Shown here: piece after piece, positions 24,774 through 38,000 of the stretch | Layout: each line of letters begins with the position of its first letter | How positions within the stretch are numbered: position 1 is the stretch's first letter | NCBI RefSeq assembly: GCF_000208865.1 | Contig: NC_018392.1 | Span: forward strand, 248,001-312,000 | Length of the DNA stretch: 64,000 nucleotides | Direction: 5' to 3' | Source of the DNA: Neospora caninum Liverpool | Lineage: Eukaryota; Apicomplexa; Conoidasida; Eucoccidiorida; Sarcocystidae | Program-made: the position numbers and the translations under genes | The notes under the pieces: model-generated | Seen by the model: the letters and a program-made list of their open reading frames with translations, nothing else | Told to the model about the DNA's origin: nothing | The model's database searches: none

Positions 24774-26408
24774 AATGCTTTCCCCCCACCCCCCCCCCCC
24801 CTCCACAGGGGGGACAATCCAGCAGCGGCATCAGGAAGTGTCTATAGAGGGGGACGCGTGAATGAACAAGACGCGCACGCAGGCCGCGTCCAAAACGCCA
24901 CAGTGACGCTGGGGGTACAAAGCAATAAACATGACAGAAGACGGGAGGGAAAAGGCACAAGGGGAGAGAGAGAGAAGAGAACCGAGTGAAGTTCTCTGTC
25001 TCCTATGGAGAAGAAACCCGATGTGGAAGTGGGGAACAGGAGGCGCCGACAAGAAACAGAGGGAAAAAATGTAGACGAGTCTGAGTCGGACTTCTAGGAG
25101 CTGTCTATACAGCCGGCCACGCCGTTGTGAAGCGGACTAGAGAAAGAGGGCCCTTCCTTCCCTTTTGTGCAGATATCTGCTAAGGCAACCTGGGCCGAAA
25201 AGCAGTCCATCGAAGAACGGGAAAAGGAGCATTTTAACATGAGGAAAAGATGCTCCGTTGCCGTGAGTGTGTGCCAGCACGAGGTGACACTGTTCCGGTT
25301 GTTTCTGTTGCAACAAACGGCGAAGTTTGCAGGCGCGTAGCAGGACGATTAAACTCACTAGATACCTAGGCAAGAGAGCTCACCGAGTCTCCCACCGCAG
25401 CCCGAAGGCTGTGTCCGATATTCGCAGCGGAGAAGACCGTACACGGAACCTCGTTAGGTGAATATGTGGAGGTTTCCCGAGTGTCGTTGCCACCACAGAG
25501 GGGAAAAGTGCCCATGAAGAGCAGCTGAATTGCACCGGAGATGCAGATACCATTTCGTTCCGTCAACGCGAGTATTTTTGATTTCGTGCGCCAGAGTCGG
25601 CGGGGAAGCGTTCTCGCGTTCCTTTTCTAATCGTTTTGAGGGTTCAAGAGCGAGGGCTGCCAAGACAGAGGCGGCGCACACATGGCCCGCTCCAGGAGAA
25701 TTTTGCTCTTTACTGCCTAGGGCAGATCGCCGTAGAGAGTAGAGAGACGAAATCCAAAGGAGTCCGCGGGTGACTCGCTAGCCAGATCTGGAAGGTACCG
25801 GTTCTATCAACTGGTCCTTTTCCACTGACCGACACACTGGCAAGTGCCTCCGCGCCGCGCGATAACATTGTGCCTGGTGAGCTTTACCTCTATGGCATGC
25901 TACGAAAGTTCTCTTCTGACCCTTGCCTGTTGCTACACAAGGTCACGCGGTGACCCGTAAGCCGCGTTCAAATATGAAGGATCAGTCTGTCGTGTCGAGC
26001 GACGTTCAAAAAGGTCTACTCATGGTTCTAAACACAAGCAGTCTCTTTTTGTTCAGTGCGACGACTTGGTAAAGAAGTAAACAACTAGATTGTGCGCCGA
26101 ATTCTTATTCGGTTCAGAGGTTTCTACCGTGCCTCTCGCGCAGACGCACGGGGGGTCTGAGGCACGTGCGTGCAGCGATGCAGCCCGGATCACGCGTCCC
26201 GTGATGTCGTGTGAGCAGAGATCTTCTGTTTCCAGAGAAAGGTTTCGCGGAGGGTCTTTTGCCGGAGCCGCCACAAGTCTCTCGGAATGCGCCGGCGCTG
26301 CCCGGCGTGTAAACACGGTGGCGAGACACCAGAACGGGGCTCTCTGGTCCGAGCGATTCACCCAGAAGCCACGGTGCCTCTCGTGGAAACTTCGCGTGCA
26401 CAAGACTC
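24774..26408. other. Convergent intergenic region with presumed 3' ends
   Basis: RRN3 ends at 24773 and the minus-strand Gln-rich gene ends at 26409. No supported gene lies between. A cytosine tract (24782-24801) follows the RRN3 stop almost directly. Short open frames, such as 25530-25742, show no motif. Confidence 0.5.
24782..24801 (+). repeat. Poly-C tract just after the RRN3 stop codon
   Basis: Nineteen cytosines in 20 bases begin about 8 bases after the stop, in the expected 3' UTR, where a pyrimidine tract could bind poly(C)-binding proteins. Confidence 0.8.
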
Positions 26409-29400
26409 TCACACAGCCACATGGTTCCCGACCGCCACGGCCGGATGCGCCACCGTAGGCCGCGTCCGCACGAAACGGGACATATTCGCTGGAGACACAG
26501 CTGCGCATCCAACTCTGTCTCCCACAGGCACGGCGCAGAGGCCCACAGGCAGCGGAGGCGGTCCGCCCGTTCTCCCCACATGTGGAGTCACGACATGGCG
26601 CGGGGCTTCATTGGAGCCGATGCGTGCCATCAGGGGGGCGCCGGCCGACGGGCTGGGACACACGAGAGAGACTGCAGGCGACGGAAAGGCAGACTCGCTC
26701 ACGCGGAGGGCGTTGGCCGCGGACGACGGGTTGATTCCTGCAGCCAGCAAGCCGTTTGGCCGGCCTTGCTGGTACAAAGCGAGATTGCGCCGCAGCTCGT
26801 CTTGCTGGACGCGGTACTTCTCCACCCAGAGCTCTCGAACAAACTCGTCGTGCTCCTGCCGACCCATCGGATGGCAACGGGAGGCAGTCAGGCTGAACAC
26901 ACGCACATGCAAAGCGACGACAAGGACGGCGGGTTCTCCACGGCGAAACAACCTAAACGGGTCCCGTGCCGACCCTACCACGCGTTCGGCCTGCTTCTGC
27001 TGCAGAGTCGGAGTGTGCGACGGCGCCGTTTGCGTCCAGGGCGAAGGCAAGGAAATAGCCACTCAGCCTTGAGCCCCTCGATTCTTGTCGAGGCCAGACC
27101 GGCGAAACACCTGCAACCTACCACTGCGAGTGAAGATATCGCCTCGCCAGCGCCGCCAAAGGCTCCCCCTTGGTCGACGGAGCCCGCAGAGGGTCTGGAA
27201 AAACAGACACACGCATCCAAGAAACAGGAACCGGATACCTCTGAGAAACCACCGCCCCGATCGCAGTCCAGAAAACGGTGCTCCACGCATTTCGTCGCGG
27301 GCGTTCACTTACGGAGTGGATCGGTGCCACCGTGGCAATCGAGGTGTATCTCCTTCACTTGGCCGGCGGCGCAGGCCGGCGTCTGAACGTCGATGTTGGA
27401 GTAGAAAGCTCGCACGCTGTTCGTTTGGCGAACGCTCTGCACTCGTCGCTGGAGCTCCGCAACCGCCGCCTGGTCAGAAGGCGCCTGCGCGGTGTCACTC
27501 GAACGCGCTTCGCCTTCTGTCGGAGGCATCCTAGGCGGGTATCCCCGCCGCTGTTCCTGCTCCGGCACTGCCGCCCGTGCAGGCGACAGCGTCGGCCGCC
27601 GCAGTTGCTGTTCACTCACGGCTTGGCGCAGAACGACTCGCTGCGACGCCTGGTGGACTCCACTGAGCTGGCGTAAACTGGAGTGGCCCGAACGACTCTG
27701 GGCACTCTCCCCCATGTGCGGAGTGTGCACGGGCTCCGCTGCGGGCTGCACGCCGGCGCGCTCCAAACCGACTTGCGGGTTCATGGGACCCGACATGGCC
27801 AGCGTTCTGCCGGGTTGAACGGAGACCACCCGCACGAGTGCGGGGCCCGCCTGCTGCGCAAAGACTTGGTGCTGCAGCGTCTGAGCGTTTTGCTCCGCCT
27901 GCTGCTGGACGTGCTTCTGTTCCGCGCGCGCGTGCTCCACCATCTGCTGCTGTCGCTCCATCCACTGCTGACGCAGCTGCGCGTGCTGAAGCTCCAGCAT
28001 TTGTTGCTCCACTTTCTCCCGCATCTGCTGTCGAAGCTGCTCGGAGTGCGCGAGTTGACCTGCGGGCAGGCCGCCAGTGGAGACGCGAGCCGCGACTCTC
28101 GGCGGCGAGGGACTTGCGCCAGCCGCCGCCTCGGCAGCCGACAGAGCCAGGAGGTCCCCAGTCTGCTGCTCCTGGGCAGACGCCACAGAAGGCCCGCGGC
28201 CCGCAGACGGCGCGACCTGTCCCTGCTCAGGCGGCGTCCTGCGGTGTGCACCGGTCTGGTCACTTCTTTCCGCGCCTCTGGGGCTACCCGACATCGCGGT
28301 CGGTTCACGGACCGCGTTCACTTGGTGGCCGGGCGCGTGCGGTGCGTCGGCCTGAGCCTGGCCCTGATACACTCGCTCCTCGACGCCTGGTTGCTGGTGC
28401 GCCACAGCCTCCGCGCAGCTCGAGGGGCCGCCCGAGAACTTTCTGTCGCAGTTCTGGACCGCGGGCACTTGGCCTGCGCTGCTCATCAATGCATGCGCGG
28501 CTTGGGTGAGAGCGTCGAGGTTCCCCTCCCGGCGTTCGCCCGTGAATCCTGGCGCCTCTCGGTCGAAGCTCGGGCCGCAATCAGTGACCAAGTGGGCGTC
28601 GCCCAGCAATCCTTGCCTGGCGAGACCCTCACAAACTGTCCCCACTGCTCGCCTAGGCACGCCAGCCACCGGCCGGCCATCGAGCGTTTCTCCCTCCACA
28701 ACCGGCGTGGTTGTTCCACTGCTTCGGTGACTGCTGCTCGCTTCCCAGCTTTGAGGGCCGCTGGCATCGCTTATGCTTCGTGGGGACGCGCTGCACGGCC
28801 CTCGGGATGCAGACGTGGATCTCTCCGACATGGCCAGATTGTCCAAAGGCGGCGCTCCCTGGTCGCTGGCTTCCCCATCATTCGCCGCAACGGACACCTT
28901 GTTGGGTTCTTGACTGCTAAATGGAGGCAGCACTGTTCCACACGGCCCAATTCGTGTCACCAGACCCCTCTCTTGTGCCTCGTCTCCTGTCAGACCCCGA
29001 GTCTTTTTGTTCTCGGCATTCAGGAGCTGTGTAGGAGCATCACTTGTAGGTGTGCTCTTCCGGAGTTCTTCTCGCACCATCTCTGTTCCCGGAAAGGGTC
29101 CCCTCGCCACCTCGCCGCGTCCCGAGAGATCGGCTTCTTCCTCGTCGAAGCTGGGTTCGTCACACCCAGACTCGCATCTCGAAGAGCACACACTGTTGTA
29201 GAATCTGCCTTCTTCCGTTCCAGAACCCTGCAAGAGGGCGCTCGAGCGCTTCTCATAAGTTTCCGACCGCGTCTCGTCATCCCGAGACAGCGCCAAGTCC
29301 GGGAGGACGATGGATTCCAAAGACGACGTCGACCTCGAAGCCGCTGCGCTGCTGCTGTCTCCTGACCCAAATCGGCGCCCTCCCAAGACCGTCGAAACGT

Positions 29401-32083
29401 CCCGCGCTCTGAACCGCCCTGAGCTCCCCGCAGGGCCAGTGGGCTGTCTCCGAGAGGTCGCGGTCCCCAAAATGCCACCCTTGCCTACGCCGGGGCGAGT
29501 CCTCAGGCTGTCTGTTCCGCTGTTGTTGACAAGAGCAGAGGCAAAGCCGGGACGCCTCGTAGATCGCTCGGCCGCGGCGTCCGGTCGGGCTCGGGCGCCC
29601 GTTGCGGCACGGGAAGCAGAGCGGCAGCTCCAGTCGGCTGAGACGAGTCGAGAATCCGGCGAGGAGCACGTTCCCCGGCGAGCCAGCGAATAGCCGCGCC
29701 GACGCGCGTACGAGTCTCCAAGGTCGGATTCTTCCACGTCGGATTTGTCTCCGAGTGGGAGCCTTCCGTGGCTAGCTGAGAGCTCACTGCGTCTGTCGCA
29801 GCTGCGAAGGTGCTTTCCAGCCTCCGGTTTGTTCAGCGCCTGAGGGCCCCGCCGGGTGGGAACTCTCTCCGTCGGATACGTCTGCAGTCGGCTGTCACTG
29901 GAGTGACGCGGATCGCCCTGGCCTCTCGGCATCCCCCGAGGAACGCCGCGGCCAGGGACGAGGGGTGCTCGCGAACGCATGGACAGGCGATTCTGGGCTG
30001 GACTCAAAGCCGCTGTCGCGGGTTTGTCCTCTTCCGACATTTCGTTCTCGGCGCTAGACGCCTCCGACTCCTTCGCGCTGGACTGGTCGTGCGCACCACG
30101 AATTCCTCGGAGGCGGCTGCCTCCCGGAGCGCCGTGAAGAGTCGAGTTCGGGGCTTTCGCCCTCCGAGTTTGGCTGCACGTCACTGGGGCGGCGGAGCCG
30201 GAACGAGGCAAGAGCGCCGCTGGCGGGCTCGGCCTCGTCTTCCCGTTCGCCTCCCAGAGCGACTTGCGCGTTTCGGTCCGAGAACATTTCCGCTCAACGC
30301 TGCTGTTGCGGGCTCGATCCTTGTACTTCTCTCCAATGTTTGAGACGTTGCGCGGGTTTATCGTTCCCGCACTGGCGCAAGTGCGCGGGGGCGGTCGGCG
30401 GCTTCCGGCGATCCTCTGCGCGTTCATCAAGGGCTTGCGGTTTCCGGCCGGGGTCCCGGCAACTTCGGGTGCAAGCAGCACAGATTCTCCGGCGACAGAG
30501 TTTCCAGACGCTCGCAACCCGGTTGCAGTGCCCACGTTCGTTCGCGGAGGAGTCACGCTCGGCAACGCCTCGGCGCCCGGCTCTCCGATGGGGCCATGCC
30601 CACTGAGTGACTGCTCGGTCGGAGTCCCTGCATCGCCCTGAATGCCCGTCCAGCCCGACTTACCGTCGACGGTAACGCACGGTCTCGCCCCAGCGGAGGA
30701 CATCGACCGGCGGCTGGAGCCCCATCCAGACGGCGGCGCATCAGACGCGGCTGCATATGGACGACGGGGGAGAGCAGATGAAGACCGAAGTCTTCGATAA
30801 GCCGCGGCTTCTGTCTGCGGTAGCCGGTCGCCACACTCAGCTTGATCGGTCACGCTGACAATGCGTTCATGTGCTCGTGGCGGGTCAGCTGCAAACGAGG
30901 GCTCGCACCGCGCGGCAGACGACCCGTTCACCGAACTGTCCTCTGCATGCAACACAACAGGACAAACAGTCGGCGTTTTGCAGCTGAAGTCCGCGTCGCT
31001 TGACCGTTCCGCCCTCACCCTTCGCAATGTCCCATCCAGGTTCACTTCGTAAGGCCTCAAGGAAAGGCGTACCTCGAATCCGACTGGTGTACTCCATCCG
31101 CTGGCTCGGGACGCCCGCTGGGCGCCACGGCCGAGCTGTCCCTATCGGTAGGAAGCCTCCCATTATCGGATCCTCGCATCGGGGGACAGCTGTCTGTCGG
31201 TGCTGGGTCTGATGCTGGCGCTGAAGCTGGAACTGTTGCTGCTGCGCTGTCTGTGGGTGAGATACGAAAACCCTACCGTGCTGCATGTACGCGACAGACG
31301 GAGACGCGGCACCTTGGGCCCCGTTCGCCTGAGCAAATTTCGGCAACATCCATGTTCTGGAATCCCCCTTCATGGGCACGTTGTTGCTGCCGGAAGTGGG
31401 GGTAGCCTGCTGGATGTGGCGCTTGTTGTGCAGAGCATAGTGCCAAGAACTGAAAACAAGACAGGCACAGAGACATCCAGGAACAGTCATGGGAAACACC
31501 TCAATTCGAAGACCCGCCGGAGAGGCTGAGTTTGTCCGTGAACTCACTTTTCAAGATTCGCCCTCTTCTGTCCTTCAACATCGCGAGTACCGTCTACTCC
31601 CACCACTGAGGGCGGTGAACCGAACGCTAAGGCGGCGGAAGTGGAAACGGGGGGACCTATCGCGCTGCTGTCACTTGAACCACCTGAGTTAGCAGTGGCA
31701 AGGAGATGCCCGTGCTGTCGGGGATAATAATACGGGTTTGCTTGTTGGCCGTCGGGGGTGCCGGCTTGAGGCACGTAGGCTGCGCCAAAGTTCGTCGCGT
31801 GTGGTTGACGCAAAGGAAGCGACGGGTGGTCACCCAAGAATCCAGGGTGTTGAGGATAGACTGCCTGGAAACTTCCGGCCACATTTGTGCAGCCAGGGAA
31901 GGAGAGAACATTTTGAGTTTGCGCGTGGCACTGCTGCGCCGCCATGCGCGGCTCGTGGAGAACGTTCGGCACAGCTACGGGTCTTCCCGCGGGACGTTGT
32001 TGCTGGATGAACAGTCGCATTTGTTGAGTGGGAATGGACTTCTGGGCACCCCCAGCAATCCCGGGTCTGAACTGAACGTCCAT
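26409..32083 (-). CDS. Gln-rich protein of unknown function, five exons
   Basis: Minus-strand exons 31548-32083, 31019-31449, 27313-30942, 27122-27194 and 26409-26892 give 1,717 aa, with all four junctions in frame. Intron 2 is only 76 bases (GTGAGG to GCATGCAG), and the large exon ends at a perfect GTAAGT donor. The N-terminal 300 residues are rich in Gln, Pro and His (RLFIQQQRPAGRP, AQQQQFQLQRQ). The middle is Ser/Arg/Gly low complexity. Around residue 1270-1340 a Gln-rich coiled-coil-like stretch occurs (EQLRQQMREKVEQQMLELQH onward). The end holds a helical, less repetitive element (EHDEFVRELWVEKYRVQQDE). No known domain, signal peptide or membrane segment is visible. Such composition is common in scaffold, chromatin or RNP proteins of these parasites; I infer no function. 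ATG 32083 has a good context (AAAATGG). Confidence 0.7.
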
Positions 32084-35000
32084 TTTGTCCAAACAAGGGC
32101 GGTCAGATCGCCAAGACAACGGCTGGGTTTCCCAGCCACACGACAGGCAGCTGTCAGACGGCCTGACAGCGCGGTTGCCTCAGAAAACCCCTAGGAGGAC
32201 GCGGATGACATAAGATGGGGGATATGTTCAGAAAAGAAGGAATCACGGGGAAAACCTCAAGACAAGCAAAGGCGCAAATCGCGGCGCTGGAGAAGCCAGC
32301 CTCAGTGAGCGGGCTGGTCCTGATGCCAGCACTGCCGAGGGGAAGTGGGGATGCCCTCGCGCCGACAGAGACCCAGAGATCGAAAAAAAACGTGAGACGT
32401 CTCGTCTTGTTAGAAAGGAGAATATATAAGGAAACATGCAGCGGTGGTTGGCAAAAGAGCTCTTGGAAAAGGAGAAATAGCAGAAAAGCTGTCCCCTGCC
32501 TTCAGACACTGCCACAGACGGCCAGCCACTGAGCCGCCGCAGCGCGGCTTCGAAACAGGAGAGACTGGAGACGTGGACTGGAGAAAGCACTTCCGTCACG
32601 CGGCGGAGTTGTGCAAGCTTTGGACGGCAAACTCGATGATGTCTGGAATTTGACCATGCCATCTTAAGAGTGAACGGCCTCACCTCCCGACGAACTTTCC
32701 TCCTGTGCGCGTCCGTGCACGCTGGCGGGTAGCCGGTTCGCGGACTGTCTTGCGAGCGAGTCGGCTCGGAAACCTGCCTTGCAGATGCACGTCACCTCGC
32801 AGGCTTTTTGCTTGTCCTAGCTCGAAAATGTTCACATCTTCGCAAAGGGAAAGAGTCGCTGGCCTTCCTGAAGACAAGGAATCTCGCCGGGAGCGCACCC
32901 CTCCTAGACAACCCGTTTGTGGACGCTGTCTTCATGACCGCCCTGTGCGCAATGGCCGAGAGCGACGTCTGACCGCACTTGGCGCCTGTTCCGCGGCCAC
33001 GAGGGACGCAGAAATGTTTTAGCGGTGGACGACGTTGGCAGCGCGTTTCCTGGGGTGAGCAGGCTTTGAGTAAAGCTGCTCCACTGTCGCTCAAGCAATG
33101 AAGCGAACGAAACAGCGCAAGGTCCTTATCTGTGTGCGGATCTCCACTGGAATTGACGAGGGCTCTCACAATACCAAAGACGATGTCTTAGCTTGAACTT
33201 GTGTCACCGTTCAGAGACGCTCGGGCACGTGTCGGGAACTGACGACGGCATGAAAGTCATGTCGCGTACGGCAGACTTTCAACATTTCCGTGGGGGGAAG
33301 GTCGCCCCTGTTGCGAAGCTGGCATAACTGCAGAAAAGCACTGCCTCTAAGCATCATCCTCCGGGAAGAACGTTTCCACGTGGCAGTGGAAATCCACGGG
33401 CACAACGAGGCCGCGTTTTACGTGACGTACCGCGAGGCGCACGACCCATGTGCCTACACGCGTCCAGGTGGTGCGTGTGTCTCTCTAGACAATTTTTATG
33501 CCCTACAGAGTTGAACTTCGTTTCTAGCCGTCGTTGAACTAGGACAGCACTTCTTGTGTCAAACAACCACCTATGTTGCGTGGATGCGCCTGTGATGAAG
33601 AGAGCTTTGAAATGCAGACTGCCTTCTACACGAACGCGGTACACGGATGGTAGCCAATGAGTCAATGGCGCCTGTCGAGTGGTTTGGTGGCTTTTGCTGT
33701 AGTGAGACTGTTCATTTCCTGTGTTCTCGTGGTTCAGCTGCCGTAATGGTCTCTTACACACAGGCATGGAATCTATTTGTCGTGCATGATGCTTGCGAGA
33801 CTCGGAGCACAAGACGCAAGCGGTTAGGCATCCCGGACGAGCACAGCCTTACGCCTAAGCATTCTCGCCATAGCCGCTGGACGACACACGATGTGGTAAT
33901 GCTATGCAGGCTGTCATGATAAGTTGCCTTGTCGGCGGCGGGTGCTGTGGAGCCGCAATTACTTCCGAGTGAAGCGCCCACGAAACAGCAGCACACAAAC
34001 TGCCTTCCTTCCTCGGCCACGAAACCACCATGGGGTGTGCAAGGTAGTCTGAGAGGGACAAACACCGATCATGAATCCGAAGAACTCGTATTCCTACGAC
34101 AATTCTGTAGCCTGACACTCGAAGAAAAGGCTCGATCCACAGTCTGGCACTCTCTCCTCGAGTACATCCTCTCAACTGGGCTGCGGGTCAGAACCGTCAG
34201 AAATACGCTGCGGTTCGATCTTTTTTTCAGTTTAGTGTACGTCACTTGCTGTGAGAGAAAGGCCAAAAGACACGTGATCTGCTGAGGGGCGACATGCAGT
34301 CCACTCTAGTCTGGAAAGAAAAAGTCGTGCCCCGCATCTCGGAATCAAACGATGCTTTCTTGTCTTTACCAGAAAGTGGACCCCCAAGGCCTAGCAGCGT
34401 TAGGCGCCGGAGTTACTCAACTGTCGGCATTCAAAAAGTGGCAAAAAGCCCCACTGACGATAGATCGGTATTACCTGTGCTGTCCGCGTGTCTCGTGGCG
34501 GGCCGGGTGGTCCCATGAGAGAGAGCAAGGATAGGCACGGACTCTCCGAGCCGCTCAGGTCCCGCGTCCCTCTGTCGACCGTTCTGTTAGTGTGGATCAG
34601 GTGTCGTATCGCGAAAGGTTTATCAGCGAACCCAGAGCCTGCGGTGGCATCGTATGTGGAACTCACCCTCTCGTCACGAGGGCAAGCACTCTCATACACA
34701 TTTTTTGCCACGTAGAGAGGATTGCATCCGGGAAAAGGGCTAAACAAGAATCCTGCGTCAGTGCAGTGACCTTCTTCTTTAGGCCCCGCCAACGGTTAGC
34801 GTACTCTGCTGTCCATTTGAGCCAGTAGACTTTTTTCAGGGACAACAGCCTTTAAACGATCAGTCGCCTGTCAGACAGCAAACACAGTTCCATCTTTTTT
34901 AGGCAGGAATGTCATATTCGGGGCATTCCAAGCGAAATTTCGTTTGTGAAGCCGACCAGTTAGAGACGTGTCTCAGCAGTGCAAATCGACGCCGTTCGGG

Positions 35001-35088
35001 TGACTTCTGTGAGGGACAACAGAAACAACTAGTCCAGTCCTGTCTTCCCTGGAGTCACCATCGTGTGCGAGTGTGCCGGGTCATTAAA
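32084..35088. other. Divergent intergenic region
   Basis: This 3 kb between two divergent starts presumably carries both promoters and leaders. Short open frames on both strands (for example 33354-33812 minus and 33929-34285 plus) lack motifs and splice partners. There are no TA microsatellites. I see nothing I can name. Confidence 0.5.
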
Positions 35089-38000
35089 ATGATATCGACC
35101 GGTTGTTCCCGGCGGCCGGCAGCCTTGATTGCTCTGGCCGCCCTTCTGCTCCTCTCTTCGTTCCCGTCACTCCGAGCGTCCGAGTCGCTTAAGCCACCTG
35201 CTGTTTCTTCGGAAGACGCTAACAGGCTTCATGTGATTGGTTTCGTAACGCTTGATCAGCTGGTTTCGTCTTTGAAGGACGCCTCTCTTCGAGAAGCATT
35301 TCTGGCGGCACTTCCGAACCAGTGGGCGCTCCCGAAGTTTGCTTCTTCTACGACGTCCGAGCTCAACCAGCTTCAAATATGGACCAAGAGTCTTCGAGAG
35401 CGCATTCTCCCAGGTCTCCCTCTTGGAGAGGCACTGTCGAATGCCACGGCAGAAATCTCCAGTCGGACTTCGTCTCTGCAAGACGTACTCAGTGGCTTGG
35501 CAGAGAGTGCGGGAACTGACAGAGGAAGTTTCCTCCCGTCGGTCTTCAGTGGCGACTTGCAAGGGAACCTGCCGTCGATTCTGAAGGAGTTCACTTCTGC
35601 ATTCCCTCTGCGCCATGGATCTCAGGGCGAAGATGCAGACTCTCGTCCAGCTTTGCATTCTGTTGAAGATGCTCTTGGACTGCTTCCAAGGTTAGACCTG
35701 CTGAACACAGGCCATCTCTCCCAGATTTTTGCAGTCCCATCGGAACTGGCATGGCCAGTGAGTCGCCAGCGTCTCGAGCTTCTTCTTCCAGTCCTCACAC
35801 GATCACCTGAGGACGGTGAGAGTTCACTGCCTGGGTGGCAGGTCAAGGATTTTGACGGACTCTCAGCGCTTCGTGTTCAACTGGAAGATCTTTTGGTCCC
35901 GCTTTCTCAAGCTGACGGTAGCTTGCTATTCGCGAGCCTGAGTGATGTCCTTCCGGACTTCCAGTTGCCCGCCAAGCTCGATATACTACCTCTTGCTACC
36001 CTTGAAAACAAAGAGGTCAGCCGTCTGTTATTAGGGCAAAGAAGAAGGGACAGTGCGGCGCCGGCAATAGTCGGTCGCCTGTTGTGGTGTTCGTTTCGAC
36101 TGAGTCTCACTTCATCGAACCGTGTTGGTGAGGCTAAGTCCTCTGTCTAGCTGCCCTCTCGCGAAATAGAAACGAGACGAAAATTCGACGGTTGAGGAGG
36201 AAACACTCTTCAACAATACTGGTAGTAGATCGAAGCAAGCTGAGGGGTGAGTAGAGCCTTGGTGGCGGGACAGAGCATCTTGTGTCGTGTTCTTCTGTTT
36301 CCCTATATACTCTGGTTCTTCAGCTGGGATCAGTAACCTCCCTCTGGAGCTCTGTGAAGGGAACAATGCTTTCCAGAATGGCGGTTCTCAGCGGCGACGC
36401 ACCGTTCCTGGTTGGGCCCGTGCTGAATCTCAACAGCCTTTCCAAGTTGCAGCTCGCCTCGTCTTCCCCCCTTGTACAGCGACTGGTGGATCCCACAATG
36501 CCTTTGAAACTAAATTCGAGTAAGGTGATTCTGCTCTCGGATCCCCCCTCAGCCGGATTTCCTGCTGTCTCTTCTGGATTTTTTCACACCCTATTGTATA
36601 CGCCGTGTCAGTTCAATTGTAATCGTTCCACCCTAAACCGGAGCTCACAGAAGCTGCGTTCCAATTTTGAGCTAGAAGGAATGCACTGCGAAGGAGAGAG
36701 GGAAGACGTTTCTGAGTATACCGCCTCACTTTCAGAAAAACTGACGTCGCGTAGAAAGTACACACTGGGCTAAACCGTAACGTTTTGCTTCTGCCGGTTG
36801 CTCTGTACGCCTGTGAACGTCTGAGCAGCACTCGGCAACCCCGCCGACCTTCTCTCTTCTGTGTTGGAAGCGTTGGACGCCGGTGTGGCAGTCGACGATG
36901 GACTGAAGGACCTCTTCGCGAACCGTGCCATCCGCCTGCAAGAGGCAGTTGTGTCACCGGTGGAAGCCCTTCTTAGGCCAAACAACGGCACCGAATCAAA
37001 CAATCTGTCTGAGTTGCTTGAGCAGTCGCGAAGCGCTGTGGAACAGTTGTCGGCCCATGATTTTTTGAACGACTACTTCTTCAGCATGAAACTGCCCTTC
37101 GTCGGTAAGGATAGAGAAGGACATACGAGTGGACGTCACCAAATTTAAACGCAGTTTCTGCACGGGAAGTTCTTGGCACAGTGGATAGATGGGCACCAAA
37201 GGAACGTGGGAAGGCAGCGGTCAATACGGGAGTAAGAGAATCCTTCCGGCATCCCAGCTGCGGCTCAGCTCACGTCGCTTTCTCGATCGAGCACAGGGGT
37301 ATGCTGGCTCTTCAGAAAATGGTGCCGACCAGCCCGAACTGACAACACGATTCGGCTCCTCTGGTCGCACTTTTTCGGGCACAGCCTGGTGACGGCGCGA
37401 AAATGCTCGCCACCTATTGCAACTGTCGTTGGGGACTCAACTGATCCATCATCCTCCGCTGCGGACGAATTTCGACTATCTTACCTTGTAAGTGATACAT
37501 AATGTGTATTATGACGTGCCATGTGCTGTTTCGTCGCAGCGGTCCCCCGAGATAGTCTTCCGGGCCTTTTCACGTCGTTGAAGAACTTGAACAGCCGCTG
37601 CGGGGATGCCGCTGCGGGGGAAGCTGGAGCTTCATGCCCTCTGACCTTCCCAAGTTTCTCGGCGCTGTCGCTTGGGGCGCCGCTCGGCGACGAAGGCCTG
37701 GAGGCCATGTATTTGAGAGTTGAGTCGCTATCGGAGCAGCTACGGTTAGCAGTGGAGCAGCTGCAAGAGCGTGTCATGCGCACTCTATCCGTGATCGAGC
37801 CCAGTGAAGAAGATAAACCGGCCACGGAGAAGAAGGTCGAGGAGACCAAAGACGCTGTTGCTCTCCGACAGGCTATGGACGCCACTGTGAAGCTGGCTAA
37901 TACTATGACTGCCGCCCTGCAATTCACTAAGAAGGAGGTTAAGGCTCTGCAGCTATTCAGTGCTCATTCCGAAGGGGGCTTGAGGGCAGGCGCCCTGTTT

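Noticed and set aside
27683..29365. 560-residue plus-strand open frame
   Set aside because: Antisense shadow of the large exon of the Gln-rich gene, whose own frame joins four other exons in phase.
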